A DNA stretch of 64,000 nucleotides from 67-14 sp035502775 (GTDB lineage Bacteria; Actinomycetota; Thermoleophilia; Solirubrobacterales; 70-9), in assembly GCA_035502775.1 (NCBI GenBank), contig DATJUB010000049.1, forward strand, positions 1 to 64,000, written 5' to 3'. This document shows positions 26,034 to 33,861 of the stretch, one piece after another. The position numbers and the translations under genes are program-made. Within the stretch, counting starts at the first letter, position 1; every line of letters begins with the position of its first letter. The notes below the pieces were generated by a model, which saw only the letters and a list, made by a program, of their open reading frames with translations, ran no database searches and was not told the DNA's origin.

Positions 26034-27322
26034 CTGTTCGGAACCTCGACTCTGACGGTCGTGCCCCGGCCGGGTCCGGATTCGACCGTGAACTCCCCGC
26101 CGGCGTCCCGGGTCAGCGATTCCATCGCCCGCAGGCCGAGGTGGCCCTCGGGTGGCGTCTCATCCGAGGCCGGTTCGAGGCCACGTCCGTCGTCGGCGAT
26201 CGTCATGACCACATTCTCTCCCTCCCGGGTGATTTCGATTTGCATCGATTGCGCGTCGGCGTGGCTGATCACGTTGCGGGAGCTCTCCTGCGCGATGCGA
26301 AACAGAAGTGCCTCGGTTCCGGTCGAGAGATCGAGCGAACGCTCCACCTCGGCCTCGGCCCTGATGCCGCGGCGGGAGACGTTCTCGGTCAAATCGGCGA
26401 GAGCGGCGGCGAGACCCTGCCGGTGCAGCGTCGGGGGATAGATGTCGACCAGCACGTTCCGCAGGCCGCGGGTCACCTGACGGCCCGACGCGGAGATCTC
26501 GCGCAGCCGCCGGGCCTGCTCGGGATCGTTCTTCGCCTCGGCGGCCTGTGCCTCGGCCGCGATCGAGAGCGAGAGTCCGTTCATGTCCTGTACGACCCCG
26601 TCGTGCAGGTCGGCGGCGATCCGGCGCCGCTCGCGCTCCGAGGCGTCCATCGCGGCCTGCATGTAGGACTCCCGGTCGCGCTGGGCGCTGCGCTCGCGAT
26701 TCACCAGGCGACGGGCCAGCGGCAGGTTGAGCAGCTGAAGCAGCAGCAGACCGCCGATCAGGGCGGGGATGAAGGCGCGGGTCAGATCACGGGTGGTGTC
26801 GCTGATCGTGGCGGTCGGCAGGTAAGCCTCGAACAACAGCCGGTGTCCGTCGGGAAGCCGGACCGGCTGGTACACCTCGAGCAGTTCACCCCGTCCGCGC
26901 TCGAACCGGTTCTCGGGGCTGTCGAGATCACTCACTTCGGCGACCACCCGGCCGCTGTTCAGCGCGGTCAGCTCATCCTCGTCCAGGGGGAAGTGGTCGC
27001 CGACCACGCGCGGCTCGTCCGAGTAGACGATCCGCCCGTCGGGAGTCCAGATCTTGATCCTGACGATGTCGGAATGGGCGAGCACGCTTTGGCGGATGCG
27101 ATCGTCGAATTCGGCGAGAGAGGACTTGTCTCCATCCTCGAGGTCCGTGGTCAGGGCGGGCTCGATGATCGCCGAGGCGGTGAGCCGGGTCAGGTCCTTG
27201 GCTTCGTCGAGCGCCTGCTGCCTGGCGATCGCGCGAAAGGCGAAAGTGGCGATCAGGCCGATGACCAGGACCCCGATCAGGCCGAAAAGCGCGAACTGCC
27301 AGACGGCTGAGCGACCTTTCAT
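26030..27322 (-). CDS. NarL-type sensor histidine kinase
   Basis: A 430-residue kinase. Membrane spans near 10-30 and 182-200 enclose an outer sensor of about 150 residues, of PDC/CACHE-like look. The HisKA_3 site is His240 in ERRRIAADLHDGVVQDM, and the ATPase domain has EALLFRIAQESSRNVISHA, DDGRG and GHLGLRAM. It phosphorylates the regulator at 25401. The signal is not known. It is divergent from the cupredoxin gene. Confidence 0.94.
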   Translation of the reverse strand: MKGRSAVWQFALFGLIGVLVIGLIATFAFRAIARQQALDEAKDLTRLTASAIIEPALTTDLEDGDKSSLAEFDDRIRQSVLAHSDIVRIKIWTPDGRIVYSDEPRVVGDHFPLDEDELTALNSGRVVAEVSDLDSPENRFERGRGELLEVYQPVRLPDGHRLLFEAYLPTATISDTTRDLTRAFIPALIGGLLLLQLLNLPLARRLVNRERSAQRDRESYMQAAMDASERERRRIAADLHDGVVQDMNGLSLSIAAEAQAAEAKNDPEQARRLREISASGRQVTRGLRNVLVDIYPPTLHRQGLAAALADLTENVSRRGIRAEAEVERSLDLSTGTEALLFRIAQESSRNVISHADAQSMQIEITREGENVVMTIADDGRGLEPASDETPPEGHLGLRAMESLTRDAGGEFTVESGPGRGTTVRVEVPNR

Positions 27323-27357
27323 GGATCCATGATCGCCTGTGCGGAGCCGTTCGCATA

Positions 27358-27369
27358 GGTCCTAGGACC
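27358..27369. promoter_or_regulatory. 12-bp palindrome between the kinase operon and the cupredoxin gene
   Basis: GGTCCTAGGACC, a perfect palindrome, lies 36 bases from the kinase start and 46 from the cupredoxin start. Its position suits binding by the LuxR-type regulator. Confidence 0.5.
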
Positions 27370-27414
27370 AATCGCCCGATGACAACGGGACCGGGGCTGG
27401 GCGAGCATCGGGCC

Positions 27415-27882
27415 ATGAACACGAAAACTCGACAGATATCACTGTGCCTCGCGGTAGCCGTCGCGTTGGCAGTGCCGCTCGCCGGCTGTGGCGGGGATGA
27501 CAACTCGAGCGATTCCACCGATACCGCCTCGACGTCTTCCAAGTCGTACGGGACCCAGCCGTCGGGAGATACCCAGAGTGCCGGAGGTTCGGGTGGCGGA
27601 TCGCGCACACTTCGGCTAGCTGCCGACCCGAACGGCGCGATCGCCTACGACAAGACCTCCCTGACCGCGAAGGCCGGCAAGTCCACGATCGATTTCGAGA
27701 ACGCCTCCAGCGTTCCCCACGCGGTCGAGGTGGAAGGCAACGGCGTCGAGGAGGAGACCGACACCATCGTCGGCGGCAAGGCGAAGCTGGCCCTCGATCT
27801 GAAGCCCGGAACCTACGAGTTCTACTGCCCGATCGACGATCACAAGGAAGAGGGAATGAAAGGAGTGCTGACGGTCAAATGA
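27415..27882 (+). CDS. Cupredoxin-like lipoprotein
   Basis: A 155-residue lipoprotein with lipobox VPLAGC (Cys25), a Ser/Thr/Gly linker (about 28-63) and a plastocyanin-like domain. The four type-1 copper ligands are visible: His102 in VPHAV, Cys138 in FYCPI, His143 in DDHKE and Met148 in EGMKG. It is expected to carry electrons outside the membrane. The start at ATG 27415 gives a proper signal peptide. Its stop overlaps the next gene's ATG, so the two are coupled. Confidence 0.85.
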   Translation: MNTKTRQISLCLAVAVALAVPLAGCGGDDNSSDSTDTASTSSKSYGTQPSGDTQSAGGSGGGSRTLRLAADPNGAIAYDKTSLTAKAGKSTIDFENASSVPHAVEVEGNGVEEETDTIVGGKAKLALDLKPGTYEFYCPIDDHKEEGMKGVLTVK

Positions 27883-28298
27883 CGAGGACACGGAAAGCGG
27901 TTCCCGCGCTGTTCGCAGTGACGATCGCCTGCCTGGCGATGGCGGCGGCTCCCGGCTTCGCCGGCGCCGAGTCGGGCTCGGGGCTGAGGAGCTTCCACGG
28001 CAAGGTGCGAAACGTGAACCGGCAGGCCGACCGGTTCAGCATCCGGAACGCGAACGGCACACGCATCAGGTTCAGGGTGAACGCCGCCACCGTGTTCCGG
28101 CACGTGGCCGGGCTGGCCGGGCTCTCGAGAGGAATGCGGGTCGAGGTGAAGATCCGGCGCGGCGACGATTCCCGCCTGGCCCGCAGGGTCGAGGCCGAAG
28201 GAGCCGACGACGGGACCGACGATCACGGAGGCGGCGGGCACGGGGCGAACGATCCGCCCGGCGACGACCACGGTGGTGGTCACGGCGCCGATGACTAG
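27879..28298 (+). CDS. Secreted DUF5666-like protein with His/Asp/Gly-rich tail
   Basis: A 139-residue protein with a signal peptide (about 1-30, ending AGAES), a small beta-barrel-like region (FHGKVRNVNRQADRFSIRN, then VEVKI) that resembles DUF5666, and a tail of DDHGGGGHGAND-type repeats. The tail could bind metal. ATG overlaps the stop of the cupredoxin gene (ATGA), which suggests a joint role, perhaps in copper handling. Family assignment is tentative. Confidence 0.65.
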   Translation: MTRTRKAVPALFAVTIACLAMAAAPGFAGAESGSGLRSFHGKVRNVNRQADRFSIRNANGTRIRFRVNAATVFRHVAGLAGLSRGMRVEVKIRRGDDSRLARRVEAEGADDGTDDHGGGGHGANDPPGDDHGGGHGADD

Positions 28299-28327
28299 GA
28301 CGATCCGTCCGCCGAGCCGATGAAACC

Positions 28328-28362
28328 GCGAAGTCCGGGCCACCATGCGGCCCGGACTTCGC
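28328..28362. terminator. Strong bidirectional hairpin between converging genes
   Basis: A perfect 14-bp GC-rich stem (28328-28341 with 28349-28362) and a seven-base loop lie between the stops of the DUF5666-like and PepSY-like genes. Confidence 0.7.
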
Positions 28363-28379
28363 TGCGTGGCTGCGGTCGG

Positions 28380-28868
28380 TCAGTCCGCCTGCTCGGTCTC
28401 GACCTGGAGCACCTTGAACTGATCGTCGAGTGAGACCGTGATCTCCTTCGAGCCCTTGGTCACGTCGACCTCATAGGCGGTACCGGCCGGTGTGGCCTTC
28501 TCGCCCGGGTCGTTGTCGTCCCCGGCTTCGGGCGCGTCCCTGGTCTCGGCCGAAACCTCGTCCACGGATCCGCCTACTTCGGCGATCGCGGCGGCGGTCG
28601 CCTTGGCGGTGTCCGCGGCGTTGACGGCCTCACCCGGATCGGGTGTGTCGTGTTCGTCGGCACTCTCACCGGCGTCGTCGGCACCTTCGGGTCCGGACTC
28701 GTTCTCGGTCGCCTCCGAGGCGCCGTGATCTCCGGCCTCCGCCTTCTCCTGGACGGCGCCGTCGCCCGAGGAGCCGCCACTGGTCGCCGACGCGATCGCC
28801 GATCCGCCGAGGGCGAGTGCGGCGAGAGCCACCAGCGAGGCCAGGATCTTCTTGATTTTCGTTGACAT
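28380..28868 (-). CDS. Secreted PepSY-like protein
   Basis: A 162-residue exported protein. A signal peptide (MSTKIKKILASLVALAALAL) is followed by an acidic low-complexity region rich in Glu, Asp, Gly and Ala, then a C-terminal half resembling a PepSY/YpmB-like domain (AYEVDVTKGSKEITVSLDD). ATG 28868 has AAGGA ahead of it. It is divergent from the two-component operon at 29017 and is probably controlled by it through the hexamer pairs in between. The function of PepSY proteins in such loci is not settled. Confidence 0.7.
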   Translation of the reverse strand: MSTKIKKILASLVALAALALGGSAIASATSGGSSGDGAVQEKAEAGDHGASEATENESGPEGADDAGESADEHDTPDPGEAVNAADTAKATAAAIAEVGGSVDEVSAETRDAPEAGDDNDPGEKATPAGTAYEVDVTKGSKEITVSLDDQFKVLQVETEQAD

Positions 28869-28936
28869 ATTCGTCCTTTTCGTTGAGGCCGAACTGCGTC
28901 GGCGCTTGTTCGATGGAGCGAGTATGCGACGGTGTG

Positions 28937-28983
28937 CCTGAATAACTCCTGACAGGTGAAACCGCATTCAGGAGCCGTTCAGG
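28937..28983. promoter_or_regulatory. Two facing pairs of 11-bp-spaced hexamers (OmpR-type operator candidate)
   Basis: CCTGAA (28937) and CCTGAC (28948) start 11 bp apart; TTCAGG (28967) and TTCAGG (28978) also start 11 bp apart on the opposite orientation. One turn of helix between half-sites is the usual pattern for OmpR/PhoB-type regulators. The site lies between the PepSY-like gene and the response regulator gene. Confidence 0.6.
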
Positions 28984-29016
28984 TTCCCAGACGATCATTC
29001 CGATGATGAAAAGGCG

Positions 29017-29691
29017 ATGGAGAAGATGAGTTCGCGGGTACTCGTGGTCGAGGACAACTCGGAGCTGCGCCGCCTGCTCGACCAGGGGCTGGGGGAGGAG
29101 GGATTCGAGGTGGAGCTCGCCCGTGACGGCCGCGAGGCATTGATGCTGGCCGAGTCCGGCGGTCCCGACCTCATGGTGATCGACATCGGACTGCCCGACT
29201 CGGATGGGCGGGATGTCTGCCAGGCGCTCAAGTCCGCCGGGGTCGAGGCGCCGGTCCTGTTCCTCACGGCCAAGGATTCGGGTTCCGATCGCGTCTCCGG
29301 CTTCAGTGCGGGAGGCGACGACTACCTGACCAAGCCCTTCGTGTTCGCCGAGCTGGTCGCCCGGCTCCGGGTGCTCGCCAAGCGCGGGTCGGCCTCCGGC
29401 GGCCAATCGGCCGGGGACCTGCGCCTGGACCCGGTCCGGCACGCGCTCACGGCGGGCGGTGAGAACGTCGAGCTGACGCCGACCGAGTTCAGGCTGGCCG
29501 GCGCCCTGATGTCCCGTCCCGGCGAGGTGGTGCGCAGGCGGGAGATGATCGCGGCCGCCTGGCCGGATGGCGCGATCGTCCATGACAACACCGTCGATGT
29601 CTACGTCCGCCGGCTTCGCAAGAAGCTGACCGAGCTGGAGAGCCGGACCGAGATCCACACGGTTCACGGCGTCGGCTACCGGCTCGAATGA
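29017..29691 (+). CDS. OmpR-type response regulator
   Basis: A 224-residue regulator with receiver acid residues Glu12-Asp13, phosphorylation site Asp56 (VIDIGLPDSDG), lysine in YLTKPF, and a C-terminal winged helix (LTPTEFRLAGALMSRPG; VDVYVRRLRKKL; VHGVGYRLE). ATG 29026 is an alternative start. Its stop overlaps the kinase start (ATGA). Confidence 0.95.
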   Translation: MEKMSSRVLVVEDNSELRRLLDQGLGEEGFEVELARDGREALMLAESGGPDLMVIDIGLPDSDGRDVCQALKSAGVEAPVLFLTAKDSGSDRVSGFSAGGDDYLTKPFVFAELVARLRVLAKRGSASGGQSAGDLRLDPVRHALTAGGENVELTPTEFRLAGALMSRPGEVVRRREMIAAAWPDGAIVHDNTVDVYVRRLRKKLTELESRTEIHTVHGVGYRLE

Positions 29692-31049
29692 AAGGCACGC
29701 TCCGCCAGAGGCTGACCATTTCGGTGATCGCGGTGACCGCCGTGATGCTGGCCTTGCTCGTTCTCGGGTTCAACCTGGCCCTGCGCTCCAGTCTGAGCGA
29801 CGATGCCGACCGTCTGCTCCAGGCGAGGGCCCAGGCCGCACTGGAGAGCGTCGATGTCGAAGGTGACGAGTTGGACGTGAGCGAGAACTCCGACGATGGG
29901 GCTCCCGACGCGCTCGTCTGGGTGTTCTCCGGGGACAGGGCGATCGAACACCCGCAGGCCGGCGGCAGCCTGGATGCGGTGGCGGCGGATCTGGCCAAGT
30001 CGGGTGAGCGCCAGATCGACGACGAGTCGACCGACACTCGCCTCTACGCGCTGCCCGTGACGGACGACGGATCCAAGGTGGGAACGGTGGTCTCGGGAAT
30101 CTCGATGGAGCCGTATGAGCGCACGGCCAACCGCTCGGCGATCGGCTCGGTGATCCTCGCGCTGATCATGATCGTGCTGATCGGGCTGACCACCAGGATG
30201 GTCGTCAACCGGGCCCTCAGGCCGGTCGCGAAGATGACCGCCGAGGCGGCGGACTGGAGCGAGCACGACCTTGACCGGCGATTCAACGAGGGTGTCCCGA
30301 ACGACGAGCTGAGCCGGCTGGCGGCCACCTTCGACACGATGCTCGACCGCATGGCCTTCATGGTGCGACACGAACGCAACTTCTCGGCCGAGCTCTCCCA
30401 CGAGCTGCGAACGCCGCTCGCGGCGATCGCGGCCGAAGCCGAGATCGCGCTGCGCCGGGAACGGGAACCGGGCGAGTACAGGGACTCGCTCCGGCGAATA
30501 TCCGAGCGTTCCGCGGAACTCACCAGGATCCTGGAGACGCTGCTCGACGTGGCCCGCTCCGAGGGCGGGGCGTCCGCAGGGGAATCGGTGCTGGCCGGTC
30601 CCGAGATCGAACGGGCCCTCACGGCGACCGCCTCCCTCGCCGAAACGTATGGCGTGAGGGTGGCGCCCTTCGTACCGGACACCTCGCTGGCGGTGCGGGT
30701 CGGCCCCGACACATTCGGGCGCATCGTGGCGCCGGTCATCGAGAACGGCCTCACCTACGCCGAGTCCGAACTCGCGGTCGAGACCCGGAGCGAGGACCGC
30801 CTGGTGCGGATCACGGTCACCGACGACGGTCCCGGCTTCGCCGCCGGGGAGGCCGACGACGTGTTCGAGCCGGGAAGGCGCGGCTCGGCAAAGAGGAATA
30901 CCGCCTCGCCGCCCGGAACCGGCCTCGGTCTGCCCCTGGCGAGGAGGCTGGCCCGGGCGAACGGGGGAGACGTCGTGCTCGACGAGGGAGAGGGACGGCG
31001 CCCCGGGCGGGTTCACATTCTGCTGCCCGGGGCGGTTGAGCGGCCCTGA
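29688..31049 (+). CDS. Sensor histidine kinase
   Basis: A 453-residue kinase. Membrane spans lie near 10-32 and 150-171 with an outer region of about 115 residues between. A HAMP-like linker follows, then His238 in SAELSHELRTPLAAI, and the ATPase motifs VIENGLTYA, DDGPGF and GTGLGLPLA. It is the partner of the regulator at 29017. The neighbouring PepSY-like gene suggests an envelope-related signal. Confidence 0.94.
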   Translation: MKGTLRQRLTISVIAVTAVMLALLVLGFNLALRSSLSDDADRLLQARAQAALESVDVEGDELDVSENSDDGAPDALVWVFSGDRAIEHPQAGGSLDAVAADLAKSGERQIDDESTDTRLYALPVTDDGSKVGTVVSGISMEPYERTANRSAIGSVILALIMIVLIGLTTRMVVNRALRPVAKMTAEAADWSEHDLDRRFNEGVPNDELSRLAATFDTMLDRMAFMVRHERNFSAELSHELRTPLAAIAAEAEIALRREREPGEYRDSLRRISERSAELTRILETLLDVARSEGGASAGESVLAGPEIERALTATASLAETYGVRVAPFVPDTSLAVRVGPDTFGRIVAPVIENGLTYAESELAVETRSEDRLVRITVTDDGPGFAAGEADDVFEPGRRGSAKRNTASPPGTGLGLPLARRLARANGGDVVLDEGEGRRPGRVHILLPGAVERP

Positions 31050-31057
31050 CCGTTGCC

Positions 31058-31900
31058 TCAGGCCCGGGCGGGCTCGGGCATCACTTCCGTGTCGATCAGC
31101 TCCGGCGGCGTCTGGTCTCGCTTGGTGACGGAAAGGAAGATCACCAGCCCGAGGATCGCGGCCAGGAAGATGAAGCTGGTCCCGGTCGTTCCCAGACCGA
31201 GACCACCGTCCGCGGTCGGCTGTGACATCCAATCCCCGATCGAGGCGCCGAGCGGCCGGGTGAGGATGTACGCGGCCCAGAACGCGGTGATCGCACCCAG
31301 CCTGAACCTGAAATGGGCGAGTGCCACCAGGCCGATCGCCCCGGCGAAGATCAGCACGGACACGAAGAAGCCGAGCCCGTACGCCTCCGCGACCTGATCG
31401 CCCGCCGAGGTGCCTAGGGCGAAGGTGAACAGGATCGCCAGCCAGTAGAACGCCTCCCGCCTGACCGTCACGATCGTGTGAATCGAGAGGGTCCGTTCAA
31501 AGGCATACCAGAGGGCGAACGTGGCGGCGAGAGCCAGCGAGAACACGATGGTGGTCGTCTGGAGGGCGACCCCCATGTTGTCGACCAGGTTGTCGGTGAT
31601 GAGCGTGCCGACGACGCTGATCAGAACGACCGCGGTCCAGTAGATGCCCGGCACGTACCGTCTCGAAGCGAACTGGAATATGAGCGCGACGATGAGCAGG
31701 GCGGTGACGAAATAGGTCGTGTTGGTCAGGCCGAAGCCCAGATCGACATTCATGTAGTCGGCCGCCGTCTCACCGACGGTCGTACAGAGGATCTTGATGA
31801 TCCAGAAATAGAGGGTCACCTCCGGGACCTTGTTGAGCATTCGACGTCCCAGGGATGGGGCCGTCCTTGCGAGGGATGGATCCTGAGCGAGCGTATTCAT
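31058..31900 (-). CDS. COG4705-type multi-span membrane protein
   Basis: A 280-residue protein with about seven or eight membrane spans and internal repeats: KVPEVTLYFWIIKILCTTVG near the start, TLITDNLVDNMG in the middle, then ALGTSAGDQVAE. This matches the family of predicted membrane-anchored proteins often found beside PepSY genes and two-component systems. Function unknown. It converges with the kinase gene, nine bases apart. Confidence 0.75.
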   Translation of the reverse strand: MNTLAQDPSLARTAPSLGRRMLNKVPEVTLYFWIIKILCTTVGETAADYMNVDLGFGLTNTTYFVTALLIVALIFQFASRRYVPGIYWTAVVLISVVGTLITDNLVDNMGVALQTTTIVFSLALAATFALWYAFERTLSIHTIVTVRREAFYWLAILFTFALGTSAGDQVAEAYGLGFFVSVLIFAGAIGLVALAHFRFRLGAITAFWAAYILTRPLGASIGDWMSQPTADGGLGLGTTGTSFIFLAAILGLVIFLSVTKRDQTPPELIDTEVMPEPARA

Positions 31901-31965
31901 GGCGCCAGACTCTCCGCCGAAACCTGAACATCTCCTGATCGAAGACGGCTGCCGACCGCCGATCT

Positions 31966-33267
31966 ATGCTGGGTGGCATCGTGATATCCGCCGAGTCACA
32001 GAGAACGTACGCGGCACGGACGGCGATTCTCAGCACGATCTTCGCCCTGGGGCTGGCGATCGACTTTCTCGTGGATCGCTCTCCGGGTGCCCTGATCCCG
32101 CTCGGACTGCTCACGCTGGCGATCGTGCTCGTCTGGCTGGCTCTCGTGAGCATCCCGGCGAGGCGGCTGTCCGCCCTGCTCGGCTCCCTGATCGCGCTTG
32201 TCCTCGCGGTCGCCTATGTGGTGCGGTTCGGCGATCCGCTGGGGCAGGTGCTCGTGATCGTCGCGCTGCTGGCGCTCGCATCGGTGGCGATTCGCCGCGC
32301 GTTCAGCGTCGAGGTGCCGCTGCCGTCGGCCGAGGCACCCTCCTCCGCGGTGCTTTTCTACAACCCGAAATCGGGCGGCGGCAAAGCGGACGAGTTCTCG
32401 CTCGCGAAAGAGGCCGAGACCAGGGGAATGCGGGCGGTCGAGCTGTCGCCGGGAGACGACCTGGAACAGCTGGTCAGAGCGGCGGTGGCGGAGGGTGCGG
32501 ATGGCCTGGCGATGGCCGGCGGCGATGGTTCGCAGGCGATCGTGGCGAAGATCGCGGCCGAGCTGGACCTGCCCTATGCCTGCGTGCCGGCCGGGACCCG
32601 CAACCATTTCGCGCTCGACCTGGGGGTGGACCGTGAGGACGTGGTCGGGTCCCTGGACGCTTTCGTCGAAGGTGGTGAGCGCCGGGTGGATCTGGCCGAG
32701 GTGAACGGCACGGTGTTCGTCAACAACGTCTCGCTGGGCGTGTACGCGGAGGCCGTTCAGCAGGACTCCTACCGGGACGCGAAGGTGAGGACGCTGCTGG
32801 AAACCGCATCGAAGGTGATGGGTCCGGACGGGGACGGGCCGCGGCTGGAATGGAGGAGTCCGAGCGGCCGCCGGCATCATTCCGGGGCGGCGATCCTGGT
32901 ATCCAACAATCGCTATCGGCTCGGTGCCGGTGTGGGTTCGGGAACCCGGCCGACCATCGAGGACGGCCTGCTGGGGATCGTTGTGCTGGCCGATCCTTCG
33001 GCCGGGGGCAGGCGCCTTCGCCGCTTCCAGAAGCCGTGGCGCGAATGGTCAGCCCGCGAGTTCGAGGTCGGCTCCGACGGGCCGGTGGCGGCGGGAATCG
33101 ATGGGGAGGCCGCGCAACTGTCACCGCCGCTCACCTTCGGGATTCGTCCGGGCGTGCTGCGGGCACGGATCGCCCGGGGCCATCCGGGCGCGTCACCTTC
33201 GGCGGGGATCCCGGAGGGAGCGGGAGCGGTGCTTCAGGCGCTGATGCGGATCGCGCTCAGGAGCTGA
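31966..33267 (+). CDS. Diacylglycerol/lipid kinase-family protein with N-terminal membrane region
   Basis: Up to 433 residues. Residues 15-110 contain four hydrophobic spans; the rest is a lipid kinase catalytic domain with FYNPKSGGGKA, the nucleotide motif AGGDGSQ and PAGTRNHFALDLG. These enzymes phosphorylate diacylglycerol or related lipids. ATG 31966 lies inside a TATGCT box, so GTG 31980 may be the real start, with a very short leader. The end overlaps msrA by 11 bases on the opposite strand. Confidence 0.85.
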   Translation: MLGGIVISAESQRTYAARTAILSTIFALGLAIDFLVDRSPGALIPLGLLTLAIVLVWLALVSIPARRLSALLGSLIALVLAVAYVVRFGDPLGQVLVIVALLALASVAIRRAFSVEVPLPSAEAPSSAVLFYNPKSGGGKADEFSLAKEAETRGMRAVELSPGDDLEQLVRAAVAEGADGLAMAGGDGSQAIVAKIAAELDLPYACVPAGTRNHFALDLGVDREDVVGSLDAFVEGGERRVDLAEVNGTVFVNNVSLGVYAEAVQQDSYRDAKVRTLLETASKVMGPDGDGPRLEWRSPSGRRHHSGAAILVSNNRYRLGAGVGSGTRPTIEDGLLGIVVLADPSAGGRRLRRFQKPWREWSAREFEVGSDGPVAAGIDGEAAQLSPPLTFGIRPGVLRARIARGHPGASPSAGIPEGAGAVLQALMRIALRS

Positions 33268-33778
33268 GCGAATCGGCCCGCCGCGGCAGCTTCCAGTTCG
33301 GCCGTTCGAAATGGCAGGTGTAGCCGTTGGGAATGCGCTCCAGGTAGTCCTGATGCTCCGGCTCGGCCTCCCAGAAATCGCCGGCCGGTTCGAGTTCGGT
33401 CACGACCTTTCCGGGCCAGAGGCCGGACGCGTCGACGTCGGCGATCGTGTCCTCGGCGACTCGTTTCTGCTCCTCGCTCGTGAAGTAGATGGCCGACCGG
33501 TAGCTGGCGCCGATGTCGTTGCCCTGACGGTCCTTGGTGGTCGGATCGTGGATCTGGAAGAAGAACTCGAGCAGGTCGCGGTAGCTCGTCTGTGAGGGGT
33601 CGAAGATGATCTCGATCGCCTCGGCATGGTTGCCGTGGTTGCGGTAGGTGGCGTTGGGCACTTCGCCGCCGGTGTATCCGACCCTGGTCGAGATCACGCC
33701 CGGACGCCTGCGGATCAGGTCCTGCATGCCCCAGAAACAGCCCCCGGCGAGGATTGCCTTCTCGGTCGTATCGCTCAT
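33257..33778 (-). CDS. msrA: Peptide-methionine (S)-S-oxide reductase MsrA
   Basis: A 173-residue enzyme that reduces methionine-S-sulfoxide in proteins. The active Cys14 is in AGGCFWG, with GYTGG and NHAEAIEIIFDP following, as in all MsrA proteins. No second or third resolving cysteine is obvious apart from one near residue 156 (GYTCHF). It stands alone between converging and divergent neighbours. Confidence 0.96.
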   Translation of the reverse strand: MSDTTEKAILAGGCFWGMQDLIRRRPGVISTRVGYTGGEVPNATYRNHGNHAEAIEIIFDPSQTSYRDLLEFFFQIHDPTTKDRQGNDIGASYRSAIYFTSEEQKRVAEDTIADVDASGLWPGKVVTELEPAGDFWEAEPEHQDYLERIPNGYTCHFERPNWKLPRRADSLSS

Positions 33779-33861
33779 TCGTCCGCTCCTTCGTGAGACC
33801 CGTCGAGTTTGCCTGTAAGTACACGGTAGCGGCTCGAATCATCGGGCCGGGAGGATTGTTT

